Positions 23,424-33,208 of a DNA stretch of 40,874 bases are shown in pieces. The notes beneath the pieces are model-generated. The model worked only from the letters and a program-made list of their open reading frames with translations, was not told the DNA's origin and searched no databases. How positions within the stretch are numbered: the first letter of the stretch is position 1; every line of letters begins with the position of its first letter. The DNA comes from UBA1046 sp964624395 (GTDB taxonomy: Bacteria; Bacillota; Clostridia; Saccharofermentanales; DTU023), in contig CAZUWY010000009.1 of NCBI GenBank assembly GCA_964624395.1, forward strand, positions 1 through 40,874, written 5' to 3'. The translations under genes were made by a program, and so were the position numbers.

Positions 23424-24351
23424 CACAACCTAAAACATTGACTATCTTATGGGCTACCATCGCTTCAATCGCATCACGGGCAGGACCCAGATATTTGCGC
23501 GGATCAAATTCAGCTGGATTTACCGCCATCGTCTTGCGAATGGTTCCAGTCATGGCCAGACGCAGATCACTGTCAATATTGATCTTGCAAACAGCCATCT
23601 TGGCAGCCTGTCTGAGCATATCTTCCGGCACACCGATCGCATCCGGCATATTGCCGCCGTACTGGTTGATCATCTCAACAAATTCAGGTACTACCGAACT
23701 GGCCCCATGGAGCACGATCGGAAAGCCCGGCAGTCTCCTTTGGATCTCCTCTAAGATATCAAAGCGCAGCTGAGGTTTTTGCCCGGGTTTAAATTTGTAG
23801 GCACCGTGGCTGGTGCCAATGGCAATGGCCAGTGAATCACAGCCGGTGCGGCTGACAAAATCTTCCACCTGTTCAGGATCAGTGTAAGAGGCTTCTTCAG
23901 CACTGACATTGATATCGTCCTCCACTCCTTCCAGGCGACCAAGTTCAGCTTCCACCGTGATATAGGGATCATGGTTATGGGCATAGTCGACAACCCTTTG
24001 CACCAAAGAGATATTCTCCTCGTAGGGCAGATGAGAACCGTCGATCATGACGGAGGTAAAACCGCCGTCGATCACGCTTTTACAAAGCTCAAAGCTGTCG
24101 CCGTGATCCAGATGCAAAGCTATGGGCAAATCTGATTCAATCAGAGCAGCCTCAACCAGCTTCAAAAGATAAGTCTGGTTGGCATATTTTCTGGCACCGG
24201 CGGAAACCTGCAGGATAAGAGGTGCTCTAAGCTTGCTTGCTGCGTTAACAATTGCCTGAATGATCTCCATATTGTTGACATTGAAGGCTCCAATTGCATA
24301 ACCACCTTCATAGGCCTGCTTAAACATTTCAGTTGTAGATACTAATGGCAT
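23410..24351 (-). CDS. fba: Class II fructose-bisphosphate aldolase
   Basis: A 313-residue zinc enzyme that splits fructose 1,6-bisphosphate into dihydroxyacetone phosphate and glyceraldehyde 3-phosphate in glycolysis. Signatures: AIGAFNVNNMEI (19-30), LHLDHGDSFELC (79-90, with catalytic D82 and zinc ligand H83), VEAELGRLEG (133-142), GTSHGAYKF (179-187, zinc ligand H182) and VLHGASS (213-219, zinc ligand H215). The length is normal for the short Firmicute type. AGGAAAGGGG lies upstream of the ATG. It lies 44 bases after valS and overlaps ligA. Confidence 0.97.
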   Translation of the reverse strand: MPLVSTTEMFKQAYEGGYAIGAFNVNNMEIIQAIVNAASKLRAPLILQVSAGARKYANQTYLLKLVEAALIESDLPIALHLDHGDSFELCKSVIDGGFTSVMIDGSHLPYEENISLVQRVVDYAHNHDPYITVEAELGRLEGVEDDINVSAEEASYTDPEQVEDFVSRTGCDSLAIAIGTSHGAYKFKPGQKPQLRFDILEEIQRRLPGFPIVLHGASSVVPEFVEMINQYGGNMPDAIGVPEDMLRQAAKMAVCKINIDSDLRLAMTGTIRKTMAVNPAEFDPRKYLGPARDAIEAMVAHKIVNVLGCDGKA

Positions 24352-24395
24352 TTATGTCCCCTTTCCTCTGGCATTAATTTAACTAACTGCCTAAA

Positions 24396-27053
24396 TTATA
24401 GCATTGACTTTAAGCTATCAATTCTAAATTCCACATTGGCCAGCATCTCCTGGTACTCTTCAAGCTTCATTTTTTCTTGTCTGACCACTTCCTCCGGTGC
24501 CTTGTTAACAAAGCCCGGATTACTTAGTTTTTCCTTGGCTCTTTTGATCTCAGCCACAAGTCTTGCCTTTTCCTTATCAAGACGGATAATCTCATCTTCA
24601 GGATTGACCAGTTCCCTCAGCGGGATGAAGATTTCACCGCCGCTGATCTGGACCTGAACAGCATCAGCGGGAATATCCTCTCTCCTGGTAAAATAGGTCA
24701 GATCTCCGGCCCGGGCAAGTCTTTTGAGGAAACTTTCATTGGCTGAGATAAGCTCAGTAATCTTTTTATTGCTGCTTAAAAGCAGTAAATTTACCGTCTG
24801 CTGCTGGGGCAGCTTGTAATTTGCCCGGATATTTCTAATTTTGCGGACAGCATCCATCAAAATCTGGATGGCTTCCTTGTCCTCAGAAAAATCGTAGGCC
24901 GGCTCGGCTTCTGGCCAGCGGTATCTGATCAGCTGACCTGGTGCGTGGATCAAATGAGGAAAAACCTCTTCTGTTATATAGGGCATGAAGGGATGCAGCA
25001 AAGTAATTGTCTCCAGGAGAACATGATTAAGTGTTGACTGGGCTGCAAGTCTAGATTTTTTATCCTGGCCAGAAAGTCTGGGCTTTACAATCTCGATATA
25101 CCAGTCGCAGTAGAGATCCCAGAGGAAATAATAGATTTTTTCCAAAGCCAGACCGGTCTCAAAAGCCTCCAGATTGCGTCCGACTTCGCGAATAGTATCG
25201 TTTAGCTCGGCCAGGATCCAGCGGTCCTCAATGGCAAGATCTGTTTTGCTGACCGCGGAAAAATCCATCTCCTGATCAAAATTCAAGACGACAAAACGGA
25301 GCGAATTCCAGATTTTATTCATGAAATTCCTGCCCGCCTCCACCTTTTCCACTTGAAAGCGCTGATCATTGCCGGGGGCACTGCCGCTGACCAGAGCATA
25401 ACGCAGTGCATCGGCACCAAACTGATCAATGACCTCTAAGGGATCAATGCCATTGTTTAGCGATTTGGACATTTTCCTGCCCAGGGCATCTCTGACCAGA
25501 CCATGAACGAAAACATAGTCAAAGGGAATCTCACCCAGATGCTCCAATGAGGAAAAGACCATGCGCGATACCCAGAAAGTTATAATGTCATAGGCCGTAA
25601 CCAGCACATTGGTGGGGAAATAATAGGCCAGATCCTCTGTTTCCTCCGGCCAGCCCAGTGTGGAAAAGGGCCAAAGTGCGGAAGAAAACCAGGTGTCCAA
25701 GGTATCCTCATCTTGAATTAGTTTTGCCCCCTGGCAAGTCGGGCAGCTTTGCGGAGGATCGACAGAGACGATCTCCTCTGCACAGTCCTGGCAGTACCAG
25801 ACCGGTATGCGGTGACCCCACCAGAGCTGGCGCGATATGCACCAGTCGCGTGAATTTTCCAGCCAGTTAAAGTAGATTTTCTCATATCTTTGAGGCACGA
25901 ATTTGACCTGGCCGTCTTTCACCACCTCTATCGCTGGTTGGGCCAGCTCATCCATGCGCACAAACCATTGCAAGGAAACACGGGGCTCAACCGAAGTGTC
26001 GCAGCGGTAGCAGGCACCAACCGCATGATTTAGCTGCTCTCTTTTGACTAAAAAGCCTTCATCTTGAAGATCTATGACAATAGCTGCTCTCGCCTCTGCA
26101 ACCGTCATCCCCTCATATTTTCCGCCTTCTTCGTTCAAGCGGGCATCTTCTGTGAGAAGATTAATCATGGGCAGATTATGCCTTTCGCCGATCTCAAAAT
26201 CGTTGGGGTCATGTGCCGGTGTAATCTTCACCACACCTGTTCCAAGCTCCAGATCAACATAATGATCAGCGATAACGGGAAGTTTTCTGCCCACCAGTGG
26301 CAGGTAAACCTCCTGGCCGATATATTTTTGATAGCGCTCATCTTCCGGATTAACAGCCACGGCCGTGTCCGCCAGAATGGTTTCCGGTCTGGTGGTTGCC
26401 AGCACGAGCTCACCTGAACCGTCTACCAGCGGATAGCGCAGGTAATAAAACTCGCTCTCCAGATCGCTATAGGAGACCTCAGCATCGGAAATGGTGGTCA
26501 GACAATGAGGGCACCAGTTTACCATCCGCTCACCCCGGTAGATCAGCCCCTTGCGATAAAGTCTGACAAAAACCTCCAGCACAGCACGGGATAGATGGTC
26601 ATCCATGGTAAAGCTCTCGCGATCCCAGTCACAGGAGGCACCCAGCCTGGCCAGCTGCTCGGTAATCAGGCCGCCATACTTTTCCTTCCAGGCCCAGGCT
26701 CTCTCCATGAAAGCATCCCGTCCCAGATCATCTTTGCTCAGACCTTCTTCTTTCATGCTGCTGACAATTCTGGCTTCAGTTGCAATCGCGGCATGGTCGG
26801 TTCCAGGCAGCCAGAGGGCCTCATAGCCCTGCAGCCGGCGCCAGCGGATCAGCAAATCTTGCAAAGTATTGTCTAAAGCATGGCCCATATGCAGTCTTCC
26901 CGTTATATTGGGCGGCGGCATTACTATGCAGTAGGGTTTTTTTGCCGGATCGGGGCTGGAAGCAAAAGCTTTGCTCTTCAGCCAGCTGTCATAGATGACC
27001 GCCTCTTTGGCAGCGGGATCAAAGGCTGTGCTTATATTGTCTATTCTTGCCAT
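24396..27053 (-). CDS. valS: Valyl-tRNA synthetase
   Basis: An 885-residue class I aminoacyl-tRNA synthetase that charges tRNA-Val and edits mischarged threonine. The HIGH motif is in PPNITGRLHMGHAL (47-60); the KMSKS motif is at about 527-531 (GRKMSKSLNNGIDP). The editing domain has TTRPETILADTAVAV. A zinc-type CxxC pair occurs in the insert (CQDCAEEIVSVDPPQSC). The C-terminus (about 815-885) is the coiled-coil arm typical of ValS. AGGAG sits six bases before the ATG. The start overlaps the end of the upstream esterase-like gene by 13 bases. I see no T-box leader, as expected where there is no leader space. Confidence 0.97.
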   Translation of the reverse strand: MARIDNISTAFDPAAKEAVIYDSWLKSKAFASSPDPAKKPYCIVMPPPNITGRLHMGHALDNTLQDLLIRWRRLQGYEALWLPGTDHAAIATEARIVSSMKEEGLSKDDLGRDAFMERAWAWKEKYGGLITEQLARLGASCDWDRESFTMDDHLSRAVLEVFVRLYRKGLIYRGERMVNWCPHCLTTISDAEVSYSDLESEFYYLRYPLVDGSGELVLATTRPETILADTAVAVNPEDERYQKYIGQEVYLPLVGRKLPVIADHYVDLELGTGVVKITPAHDPNDFEIGERHNLPMINLLTEDARLNEEGGKYEGMTVAEARAAIVIDLQDEGFLVKREQLNHAVGACYRCDTSVEPRVSLQWFVRMDELAQPAIEVVKDGQVKFVPQRYEKIYFNWLENSRDWCISRQLWWGHRIPVWYCQDCAEEIVSVDPPQSCPTCQGAKLIQDEDTLDTWFSSALWPFSTLGWPEETEDLAYYFPTNVLVTAYDIITFWVSRMVFSSLEHLGEIPFDYVFVHGLVRDALGRKMSKSLNNGIDPLEVIDQFGADALRYALVSGSAPGNDQRFQVEKVEAGRNFMNKIWNSLRFVVLNFDQEMDFSAVSKTDLAIEDRWILAELNDTIREVGRNLEAFETGLALEKIYYFLWDLYCDWYIEIVKPRLSGQDKKSRLAAQSTLNHVLLETITLLHPFMPYITEEVFPHLIHAPGQLIRYRWPEAEPAYDFSEDKEAIQILMDAVRKIRNIRANYKLPQQQTVNLLLLSSNKKITELISANESFLKRLARAGDLTYFTRREDIPADAVQVQISGGEIFIPLRELVNPEDEIIRLDKEKARLVAEIKRAKEKLSNPGFVNKAPEEVVRQEKMKLEEYQEMLANVEFRIDSLKSML

Positions 27054-29230
27054 ACGATTCTCCTCAGCGGATATATTTTCTCAAAATCTAAACTCCCCTG
27101 GCCACCGTCATCTTGAATAGCAAAGGAAACTCTGACGATCCGTTCAAGGTTTAGCTGGGCCAAGGCCAGTGAAAAACTGACAGTCTGAGAATAAGCCTGC
27201 TGCTTAACAGTATTTTCCGGGAAAATATAGACTACCTGATTTTCATCTTCCATTTCCAGACCAATTTTCTTCTCCCTCAGATCGGGATTATGCAAAAGCA
27301 GCTGCAAATCCGCCCAGCCCGACAAATCCAAAGGCGGGTAGGAGGAAGCATAGCCTAGCTGTGGTTCCAGGACCACCGGTCTTTCATCCGCATTTCTGTA
27401 ATTAACCTGCAGAGCCAGTGGCGACTCCACACCCCGGCTTGTAACCATTTTCAATTCGCCTCTGCCCGATCTAATCAGCCATAAAGGCCTCTCTCCCGGC
27501 CAGTCCTTATCCGGCAGGCGCATAGGGTCAGACATCATTTCCGGCCAGGCGAAATCGTAAATTTTGTCGCAGTTCAGCCACAGCTGGGGCTTATAGTATT
27601 CCGCCGGCTCCGCATCGTAGCGGAAACAAGGTACGGGCATATTGCCGGGCCCTGTCAGATTGGCCTCTTTGCTGAAATTGGAATAGGCATAGGTCAAGGA
27701 AACTGGATCTTTGAGCTCATCATGCCAGACAATGACTTTGACGCCATAAAGTATTCTGGCTTTGGCAGCAACGAAGACCCTGTCCTCGCCACAGATGGCA
27801 AAGCCTTCCAGAGAGTGGCTGCCATGCCTTAAAGACAGGCTTTCCGAAGCTTTGCCAAATTTGCCGAAATCGATCACAAATTTATTGCCGACTTTTTCAA
27901 CAGCAACAGGCTCGGGGGCGGATGAAGGCAGATCATGGCCATAGGCCAGCCCCAGCGCCACCGCAGCCATCCTCTGCCCTATGGCCTCCTTGGCGGCGGG
28001 ATGAGCCGGATACCTGTAGATATCCAGGTTTTTATCATAAGTGAGCGGTAGGTCGGAGATAGTAACCATACCCGCTTCAACCGGCAGATCTTTTCTGATC
28101 TCAGCCAAAGTTTCGTTAAAGCTGGCAACGGCCTTAAAATCCAAACCCGGGTAGCAGTAGCCGGCAATCTGGCTGTAGATCAGCTTGAGTTTTTCGCCAG
28201 GAGATATAAACATCTCTTTGAGCACCGATACGAGAATCGGAAAAATGCGGGCATAATAATCCGGACTGTCGGCATCGTTTTCCCCCTGGTACCATAAGAC
28301 CCCGCGTACGCCCAGGCCGATAAATGGAGCCAGCTTATGGTTGAACATGACCGCTGGTTGATTCTTGGTTTGAAAATTTCTGCTCTGCGGCAGTTCCAGA
28401 GTCTGCTGCATACTGGGCCGGCGCACAGTCTGAGGATTATTGCCGGTTATCGGTTTTTGCCCGCCCGCACTGCTCTTTTTCTTTTCCGGATTGATGCTGT
28501 TCCAGTTATCCAGATCGCGGTACTGATGCAGTTCTCTAATATGGTTTTTAAGGTAGGCATCTTGCTCGATTATCTCTCTTGGCAGCCAGCTGTGCAGATT
28601 AGTGCTGGCTGAGGCAATGTCATAGATGCCTATGGGCAGATGGAGCTGCTGCTCCAGCTGGAGGGCAAAAGAATAGGCTATTCCCGACACCAGCGCCATC
28701 TCTTCCGGATAACTGCCTCTGTACCAGCGGCCGGAAGCGATATAGCCCACGGGGAAATAGCTGTATGAGATCATCTTATCGTCCAGCCCGTCAGCGGACA
28801 TGGAAAAAATGCGAATCTGACTGACAATGGCTGTAAGGTCGAGCTTTAAGGCCAGATCACAGCTGGCCACAGGCATAGCCATATTGTCCTGACCGGCTGT
28901 AAACCAGACCTCGCCCACTAAAATATCTTCTATCTTGCAGCTTTTTCCGCCGGAGCTGATTAAGAGGGAGCAGGGATCCAAAGATGCCTCCAAGAGCGGT
29001 AGCCTAAAATTAAAGCTACCGCGCCTGTCTGATCTATCCGTGTCTTCATGAATCAGGCCATACTGGGTTTCCAGGTCAGTGACAATATGACCGTCAGCCG
29101 GCTGACGATATAATTTTATACTGACCTCTTGCTCCGGTTCACATATGCCCGGCACCCTCAGCCTGACTTTTTGCTGGATAACCATGCCGTCAGCAAAATA
29201 GCCGGGAAGCTGGAATATATTGTCCGCCAT
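27041..29230 (-). CDS. SGNH-hydrolase/sialate O-acetylesterase-like protein lacking the usual serine
   Basis: A 729-residue protein. A beta-rich N-terminal region (1-105) precedes an SGNH esterase region of the SIAE type: VGEVWFTAGQDNMAMP (105-120), IGLGVRGVLWYQGEND (304-319) and AHPAAKEAIGQRMA (409-422, with the expected His410). In active relatives the first block reads GQSNMxMP and the serine is the nucleophile. Here the codon is GAC, Asp115. Block II (IGLIxSxWGGT in the family) is also changed, to IGIYDIASAST. The C-terminal half (about 430-729) looks beta-rich and could bind carbohydrate. No signal peptide is evident, so it may be cytoplasmic. AGGAGG lies six bases before the ATG. Probably a non-classical or non-catalytic member; the substrate is unknown. 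Confidence 0.82.
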   Translation of the reverse strand: MADNIFQLPGYFADGMVIQQKVRLRVPGICEPEQEVSIKLYRQPADGHIVTDLETQYGLIHEDTDRSDRRGSFNFRLPLLEASLDPCSLLISSGGKSCKIEDILVGEVWFTAGQDNMAMPVASCDLALKLDLTAIVSQIRIFSMSADGLDDKMISYSYFPVGYIASGRWYRGSYPEEMALVSGIAYSFALQLEQQLHLPIGIYDIASASTNLHSWLPREIIEQDAYLKNHIRELHQYRDLDNWNSINPEKKKSSAGGQKPITGNNPQTVRRPSMQQTLELPQSRNFQTKNQPAVMFNHKLAPFIGLGVRGVLWYQGENDADSPDYYARIFPILVSVLKEMFISPGEKLKLIYSQIAGYCYPGLDFKAVASFNETLAEIRKDLPVEAGMVTISDLPLTYDKNLDIYRYPAHPAAKEAIGQRMAAVALGLAYGHDLPSSAPEPVAVEKVGNKFVIDFGKFGKASESLSLRHGSHSLEGFAICGEDRVFVAAKARILYGVKVIVWHDELKDPVSLTYAYSNFSKEANLTGPGNMPVPCFRYDAEPAEYYKPQLWLNCDKIYDFAWPEMMSDPMRLPDKDWPGERPLWLIRSGRGELKMVTSRGVESPLALQVNYRNADERPVVLEPQLGYASSYPPLDLSGWADLQLLLHNPDLREKKIGLEMEDENQVVYIFPENTVKQQAYSQTVSFSLALAQLNLERIVRVSFAIQDDGGQGSLDFEKIYPLRRIVWQE

Positions 29231-29264
29231 ATACTGCCTCCTATGTCAAATCACTATACACGAT

Positions 29265-31850
29265 TCAGCTTGTTTTTTCCTGCTCCTTGAGCAAGAGACG
29301 CTCCCTGATGATTCTGGCCGCTAAAGCAGCCTCTTTAGGATAGCCAGTTTTTTTACACAGGGCCTGCAAAAAAAGATCTGGTCTTAAATTAGCCTCGCTG
29401 CCTGCTCTGACAGCAATAGTCGCCTTGTCTTTGCTCAAGGACAAAAGTTTAAGTAAAAGAGGCCTGATATCTATCTCCCTCTCCCCACCTTTACCATGCT
29501 TAAGTACTAAAAGAGGGTCGCTCCCGGCAAAGATCTCTTTGATCTTCTCGCCGATGTCATCGGCCTCAAAACTGTAGATGGCAGCCTTAACTTTGGCCAT
29601 CAGACTAGTCTTTTCCTTTTCCACAATCTCGGCTTGAGTAAATCTTAGGCCTGGCGCCGCTGCCTGATTAAGTCTTTGCCTGACATCTTCAGGACTATCG
29701 CCGTCCGGGTAAAGATCCAGCTCCAGTATGTCAGAGGCAAGTTCCACTCCCACTCCGGCCGGCAGGGCAAAGACAATGGCTGGGCGGGGATTAAAGCCGC
29801 CACTCCAGACTAGGGGCAGCTTTGCCCGGCGAAACAATCTCTCCAGACTGCGCATCATATCCAGATGGCCAAGCCAGGCCCATGTGCCTTCTCTTTGGTA
29901 GGTAAGTCTAAGCCTAATACTCTCTTGCTTTAATGCTTCCTTTTTTATCTTGGCCAAAGAAGGATCTTTAGGGGCAATTGCTTTACCCGCCTCTGCTTGT
30001 GGCTGATCAAAACAGACACCGCAGCCGTAAGACTCTGCCCCGCAAAAACTGCATTCCTCCCGGCATTCAGGACTTGTCTCCCCTGCCAGAGCTTTTTCAT
30101 ACTCCCGCCAGAGGAAATCTTTGTCCACCCCGATATCGATGTGATCCCAGGGCAAGATATCTTCTCTTTGCCAATTACCGGTATAAAAGGAAATGTCCAG
30201 CTCCTGGGCAGCCAGGGCCTCCTGCCAGCGCGAGAAAGAAAAACCCTCCCGCCAGCCCTCTCTAAAGGCACCTTTTGCCCAGACGGCCTCAATGACAGCG
30301 GCCAGCCTTCTATCCCCTCTGGAGAGCACAGCTTCGATGACTGAACTGCCAAAATCGTGCCATTGGTAGCTGATAACTTTGCTGCACAAAAGAGAGGCCA
30401 GGTATTTTTGCCGTTCTGCCATCAGGCTCAAATCTGCCTGCTTTGTCCATTGAAAAGGCGTAAAAGCCTTGGGGATAAACATGGCCGTACTTACAGTGAT
30501 CAAAGGCTTTCTCATTTTTTTGCCCTGGGACAATTCACTGTAGAGGGCTATTAATTTATGACTGAGCTTTGCAATCCCCTCCACATCTTCTTTTGTTTCC
30601 GAAGGCAGTCCGAGCATGAAATAAAGCTTCAGCCTGTTCCAGCCGCCCGCAAAAGCCGTGCGGACTGCAGTTAATAGATCCTCCTCCGCTATATTTTTGT
30701 TGATGACATCACGCAGGCGCTGTGTTCCCGCTTCCGGGGCAAAGGTAAGCCCTGTTTTTCTGGTGGCGGAAATCTTCTCCATCAACTCAAAGTCAAAACT
30801 ATCTAAGCGCAGGGAGGGCAGAGAAAGATTGACATATTTATCGGCAAATTCAGCCAGCAGATCAGAGCTAAGTTTTTCAATCTCAGAATAATCGCTGCTG
30901 GATAGGGATAAAAGACCTATTTCATCATAGCCGCTGTCTTGGTATAGATCCGTGGCCAGATCTAAAAGTTCAGCCGCCGATCGCTCCCTCACAGGCCTGT
31001 AGACAAAGCCGGCCTGGCAGAAGCGGCAGCCTCTGGTACAGCCGCGGAAAAGCTCAAGATAGATCCTGTCATGGACAATTTCAATAAAGGGAACCAGCTG
31101 GCGGCGAGGAAAAGGAGACTGATCCAGATTGGCTGAAATCTCTCTTCTTACCGGCAGCGGCGCCTGAGAATTGTTTTTCTTGATCTCTTTGATCTTGCCC
31201 TCAGCTGAATAAGCTACATCATAAAAGGAGGGGACATAGACGCCGGAGATCTGGGCTGCCTGTTCAAGGAAATCTTGCTTTTTTCTCTTTGCCTCCTGCC
31301 GCCACTTTTGGTAAAGATCCAGAAGCTGACTCAAAACCTCTTCACCTTCGCCTATGACGAAAAGATCAAAGAATTCAGCTACCGGCTCGGCATTGACAGC
31401 AATCGGGCCTCCGCCCCAGATAAAAGGATCGCTCTCAGCTCTCTCACTGCTTCTAAAAGGGATTTTAGCCAGCGCCAAAATATCCAGCACTGCGGTATAA
31501 GAGAGCTCGTATTGAAGGGTAATGCCCAAAATATCAAAATCTGAGATTTTTCTCTGGCTCTCCAGAGATAAAAGATCTCGCCCGCTGGCAAGCAGATAAT
31601 CCCGGTAATCCGGAGCCGGTGAGAAAATTCTCTCGCACCAGCTGTCCTCTCGGGCATTGACAAGATCATAGATAATCCTTAAGGCCAGATTGGACATGCC
31701 TATTTCATATATATCTGGAAAGCAAAAGCCGAATTTGATCAAATCTTTGGTTTTTTCCGTCTGGCTTTTATCTATCTGATTCCATTCTCCACCCAGATAA
31801 CGGGCCGGTTTTTCTATCTGTCTTAAAACAGCTCTGGGAATATCTTTCAT
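29265..31850 (-). CDS. Radical SAM protein fused to a DUF2344 domain
   Basis: An 861-residue fusion. The N-terminal two-thirds is a TIGR03960-type radical SAM protein: an N-terminal region like cobalamin-binding folds (FGFCFPDIYEIGMSNLALR), then the SAM iron-sulfur motif CTRGCRFCQ (C271, C275, C278) in LFRGCTRGCRFCQAG. A second cysteine group (about 595-613: CREECSFCGAESYGCGVC) may hold another cluster. The C-terminal part (about 640-861, RLRLTYQREGTWAWLGHLDMMRSLERLFRRA) is DUF2344/TIGR03936. The two parts occur as neighbours or as fusions in many Gram-positives, but the reaction is not established; an RNA or tRNA modification role is a guess. Its start overlaps the pgi stop by the ATGA pattern, so they are translationally coupled. 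Confidence 0.9.
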   Translation of the reverse strand: MKDIPRAVLRQIEKPARYLGGEWNQIDKSQTEKTKDLIKFGFCFPDIYEIGMSNLALRIIYDLVNAREDSWCERIFSPAPDYRDYLLASGRDLLSLESQRKISDFDILGITLQYELSYTAVLDILALAKIPFRSSERAESDPFIWGGGPIAVNAEPVAEFFDLFVIGEGEEVLSQLLDLYQKWRQEAKRKKQDFLEQAAQISGVYVPSFYDVAYSAEGKIKEIKKNNSQAPLPVRREISANLDQSPFPRRQLVPFIEIVHDRIYLELFRGCTRGCRFCQAGFVYRPVRERSAAELLDLATDLYQDSGYDEIGLLSLSSSDYSEIEKLSSDLLAEFADKYVNLSLPSLRLDSFDFELMEKISATRKTGLTFAPEAGTQRLRDVINKNIAEEDLLTAVRTAFAGGWNRLKLYFMLGLPSETKEDVEGIAKLSHKLIALYSELSQGKKMRKPLITVSTAMFIPKAFTPFQWTKQADLSLMAERQKYLASLLCSKVISYQWHDFGSSVIEAVLSRGDRRLAAVIEAVWAKGAFREGWREGFSFSRWQEALAAQELDISFYTGNWQREDILPWDHIDIGVDKDFLWREYEKALAGETSPECREECSFCGAESYGCGVCFDQPQAEAGKAIAPKDPSLAKIKKEALKQESIRLRLTYQREGTWAWLGHLDMMRSLERLFRRAKLPLVWSGGFNPRPAIVFALPAGVGVELASDILELDLYPDGDSPEDVRQRLNQAAAPGLRFTQAEIVEKEKTSLMAKVKAAIYSFEADDIGEKIKEIFAGSDPLLVLKHGKGGEREIDIRPLLLKLLSLSKDKATIAVRAGSEANLRPDLFLQALCKKTGYPKEAALAARIIRERLLLKEQEKTS

Positions 31851-33208
31851 TTAGCGACCATTTCCTTAGGCAAGCGCTCTTCTAAAAGTCTGCGCTCATT
31901 TTCAAAACCAGGCTTGCCCAGCAGGGCATACATATTTTTCTTATAACTTTCGACCCCGGGCTGATCAAAGGGATTGACCCCAGCCAGATAAGCACTGACG
32001 GCACAAGATCTCTGGAAGAAATAGATAAGCTCGCCTAAGCTAAAGGCAGATAAATCGGACAGCTTTAGCAGCTGGACCGGAACTCCGCCGTCAATATGGG
32101 CGATCAGGCTGCCATATAAGGCCATCTGATTGATTTCAGTCAAAGATTTTCCCGCCAGAAAATTAAGGCCATCTCTGTCATCTGCCATTTCCGGCATCAC
32201 AATGTCGGCCTGCTGGCTTTCAATCTGCAGCACGGTCTCCATCAAAAAACGGCCACCCGCCTGAATATACTGGCCCAGAGAATGAAGGTCGGTGGTAAAA
32301 TTGGCACTGGCAGGGTAGATGCCGCGCCCATCCTTGCCCTCGCTTTCACCGAACAGCTGCTTCCACCATTCGCTAAGATAGCTAAGGCCGGGATCATAAT
32401 TGACTAAAATCTCTGTATTATAGCCCTTCTTTTGCAAAATATTTCTGTTTAAGGCATAAAGATCGGAATCGTTCTCCCAGAGCATGGGGTCATAGTATTT
32501 TTCATAGGCAAAGCCTGCCCCGGCCATCAGATCGTCAATGTCAATCCCCGCTGCGGCGATTGGCAGAAGGCCCACAGCAGTCAAAACTGAGTAGCGCCCG
32601 CCGATCTCGTCTGGTACTGAAAAAGTCTCATAGCCTTTTTGATCCGCCAGCTGCTTTAAGGCCCCTTTTTGCTTGTCAGTGGTGGCATAAATTCTTTTTT
32701 GAGCCTCCTCAGAGCCATAGCGATTTTCCAGCCACTCTGCCAGGATGCGAAAGGAGAGGGCCGGTTCGGTGGTGGTGCCTGACTTGGAGATGATATTTAA
32801 GGATACCCGGTAATTATCAAGAGCTTGCAGCAGGCTTTTTAGATAAGCGCCGCTCATTTGATGCCCGGCATACAAAATGAGAGGGTTCTTCCTCGCCTCT
32901 TTAGGTTTCAGCGCCAAGAAAGGGTCTTCGAGGGCAGAGACAACCGCCCTGGCCCCCAGATAGGAACCGCCGATCCCGCAGACAATCAAGATGTCGCTTT
33001 GCTCTTTGATCCTTGCAGCCGCCTCCTTGATTCTGGTAAATTCTTGACGATCATAATTCAAAGGCAGATCAAACCAGCCTGTAAATTCAGCCCCGGCACC
33101 TTTTTTTTCGTACAGAAGCCTGCGACTGGCCAGTAAATGCAGCTCTAAATTATTTATCTCTTCTGCCGAGACAAAATTTTTCAGATAGCTTGAATCAAGT
33201 TTTAACAT
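31847..33208 (-). CDS. pgi: Glucose-6-phosphate isomerase
   Basis: A 453-residue enzyme interconverting glucose 6-phosphate and fructose 6-phosphate. Signatures: CGIGGSYLGARAV (77-89), the SIS-type phosphate site IISKSGTTTEPA, FGESEGKDGRG with the catalytic glutamate, and HSLGQYIQAGGRF, then NPFDQPGVESYKK near the C-terminus. The length fits the short Firmicute type. AAGGAGAGG precedes the ATG. The gene overlaps the upstream small membrane gene by 14 bases and the radical SAM gene by 4. Together with fba in the same strand run, it puts two glycolytic genes among information-processing genes. Confidence 0.96.
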   Translation of the reverse strand: MLKLDSSYLKNFVSAEEINNLELHLLASRRLLYEKKGAGAEFTGWFDLPLNYDRQEFTRIKEAAARIKEQSDILIVCGIGGSYLGARAVVSALEDPFLALKPKEARKNPLILYAGHQMSGAYLKSLLQALDNYRVSLNIISKSGTTTEPALSFRILAEWLENRYGSEEAQKRIYATTDKQKGALKQLADQKGYETFSVPDEIGGRYSVLTAVGLLPIAAAGIDIDDLMAGAGFAYEKYYDPMLWENDSDLYALNRNILQKKGYNTEILVNYDPGLSYLSEWWKQLFGESEGKDGRGIYPASANFTTDLHSLGQYIQAGGRFLMETVLQIESQQADIVMPEMADDRDGLNFLAGKSLTEINQMALYGSLIAHIDGGVPVQLLKLSDLSAFSLGELIYFFQRSCAVSAYLAGVNPFDQPGVESYKKNMYALLGKPGFENERRLLEERLPKEMVAK

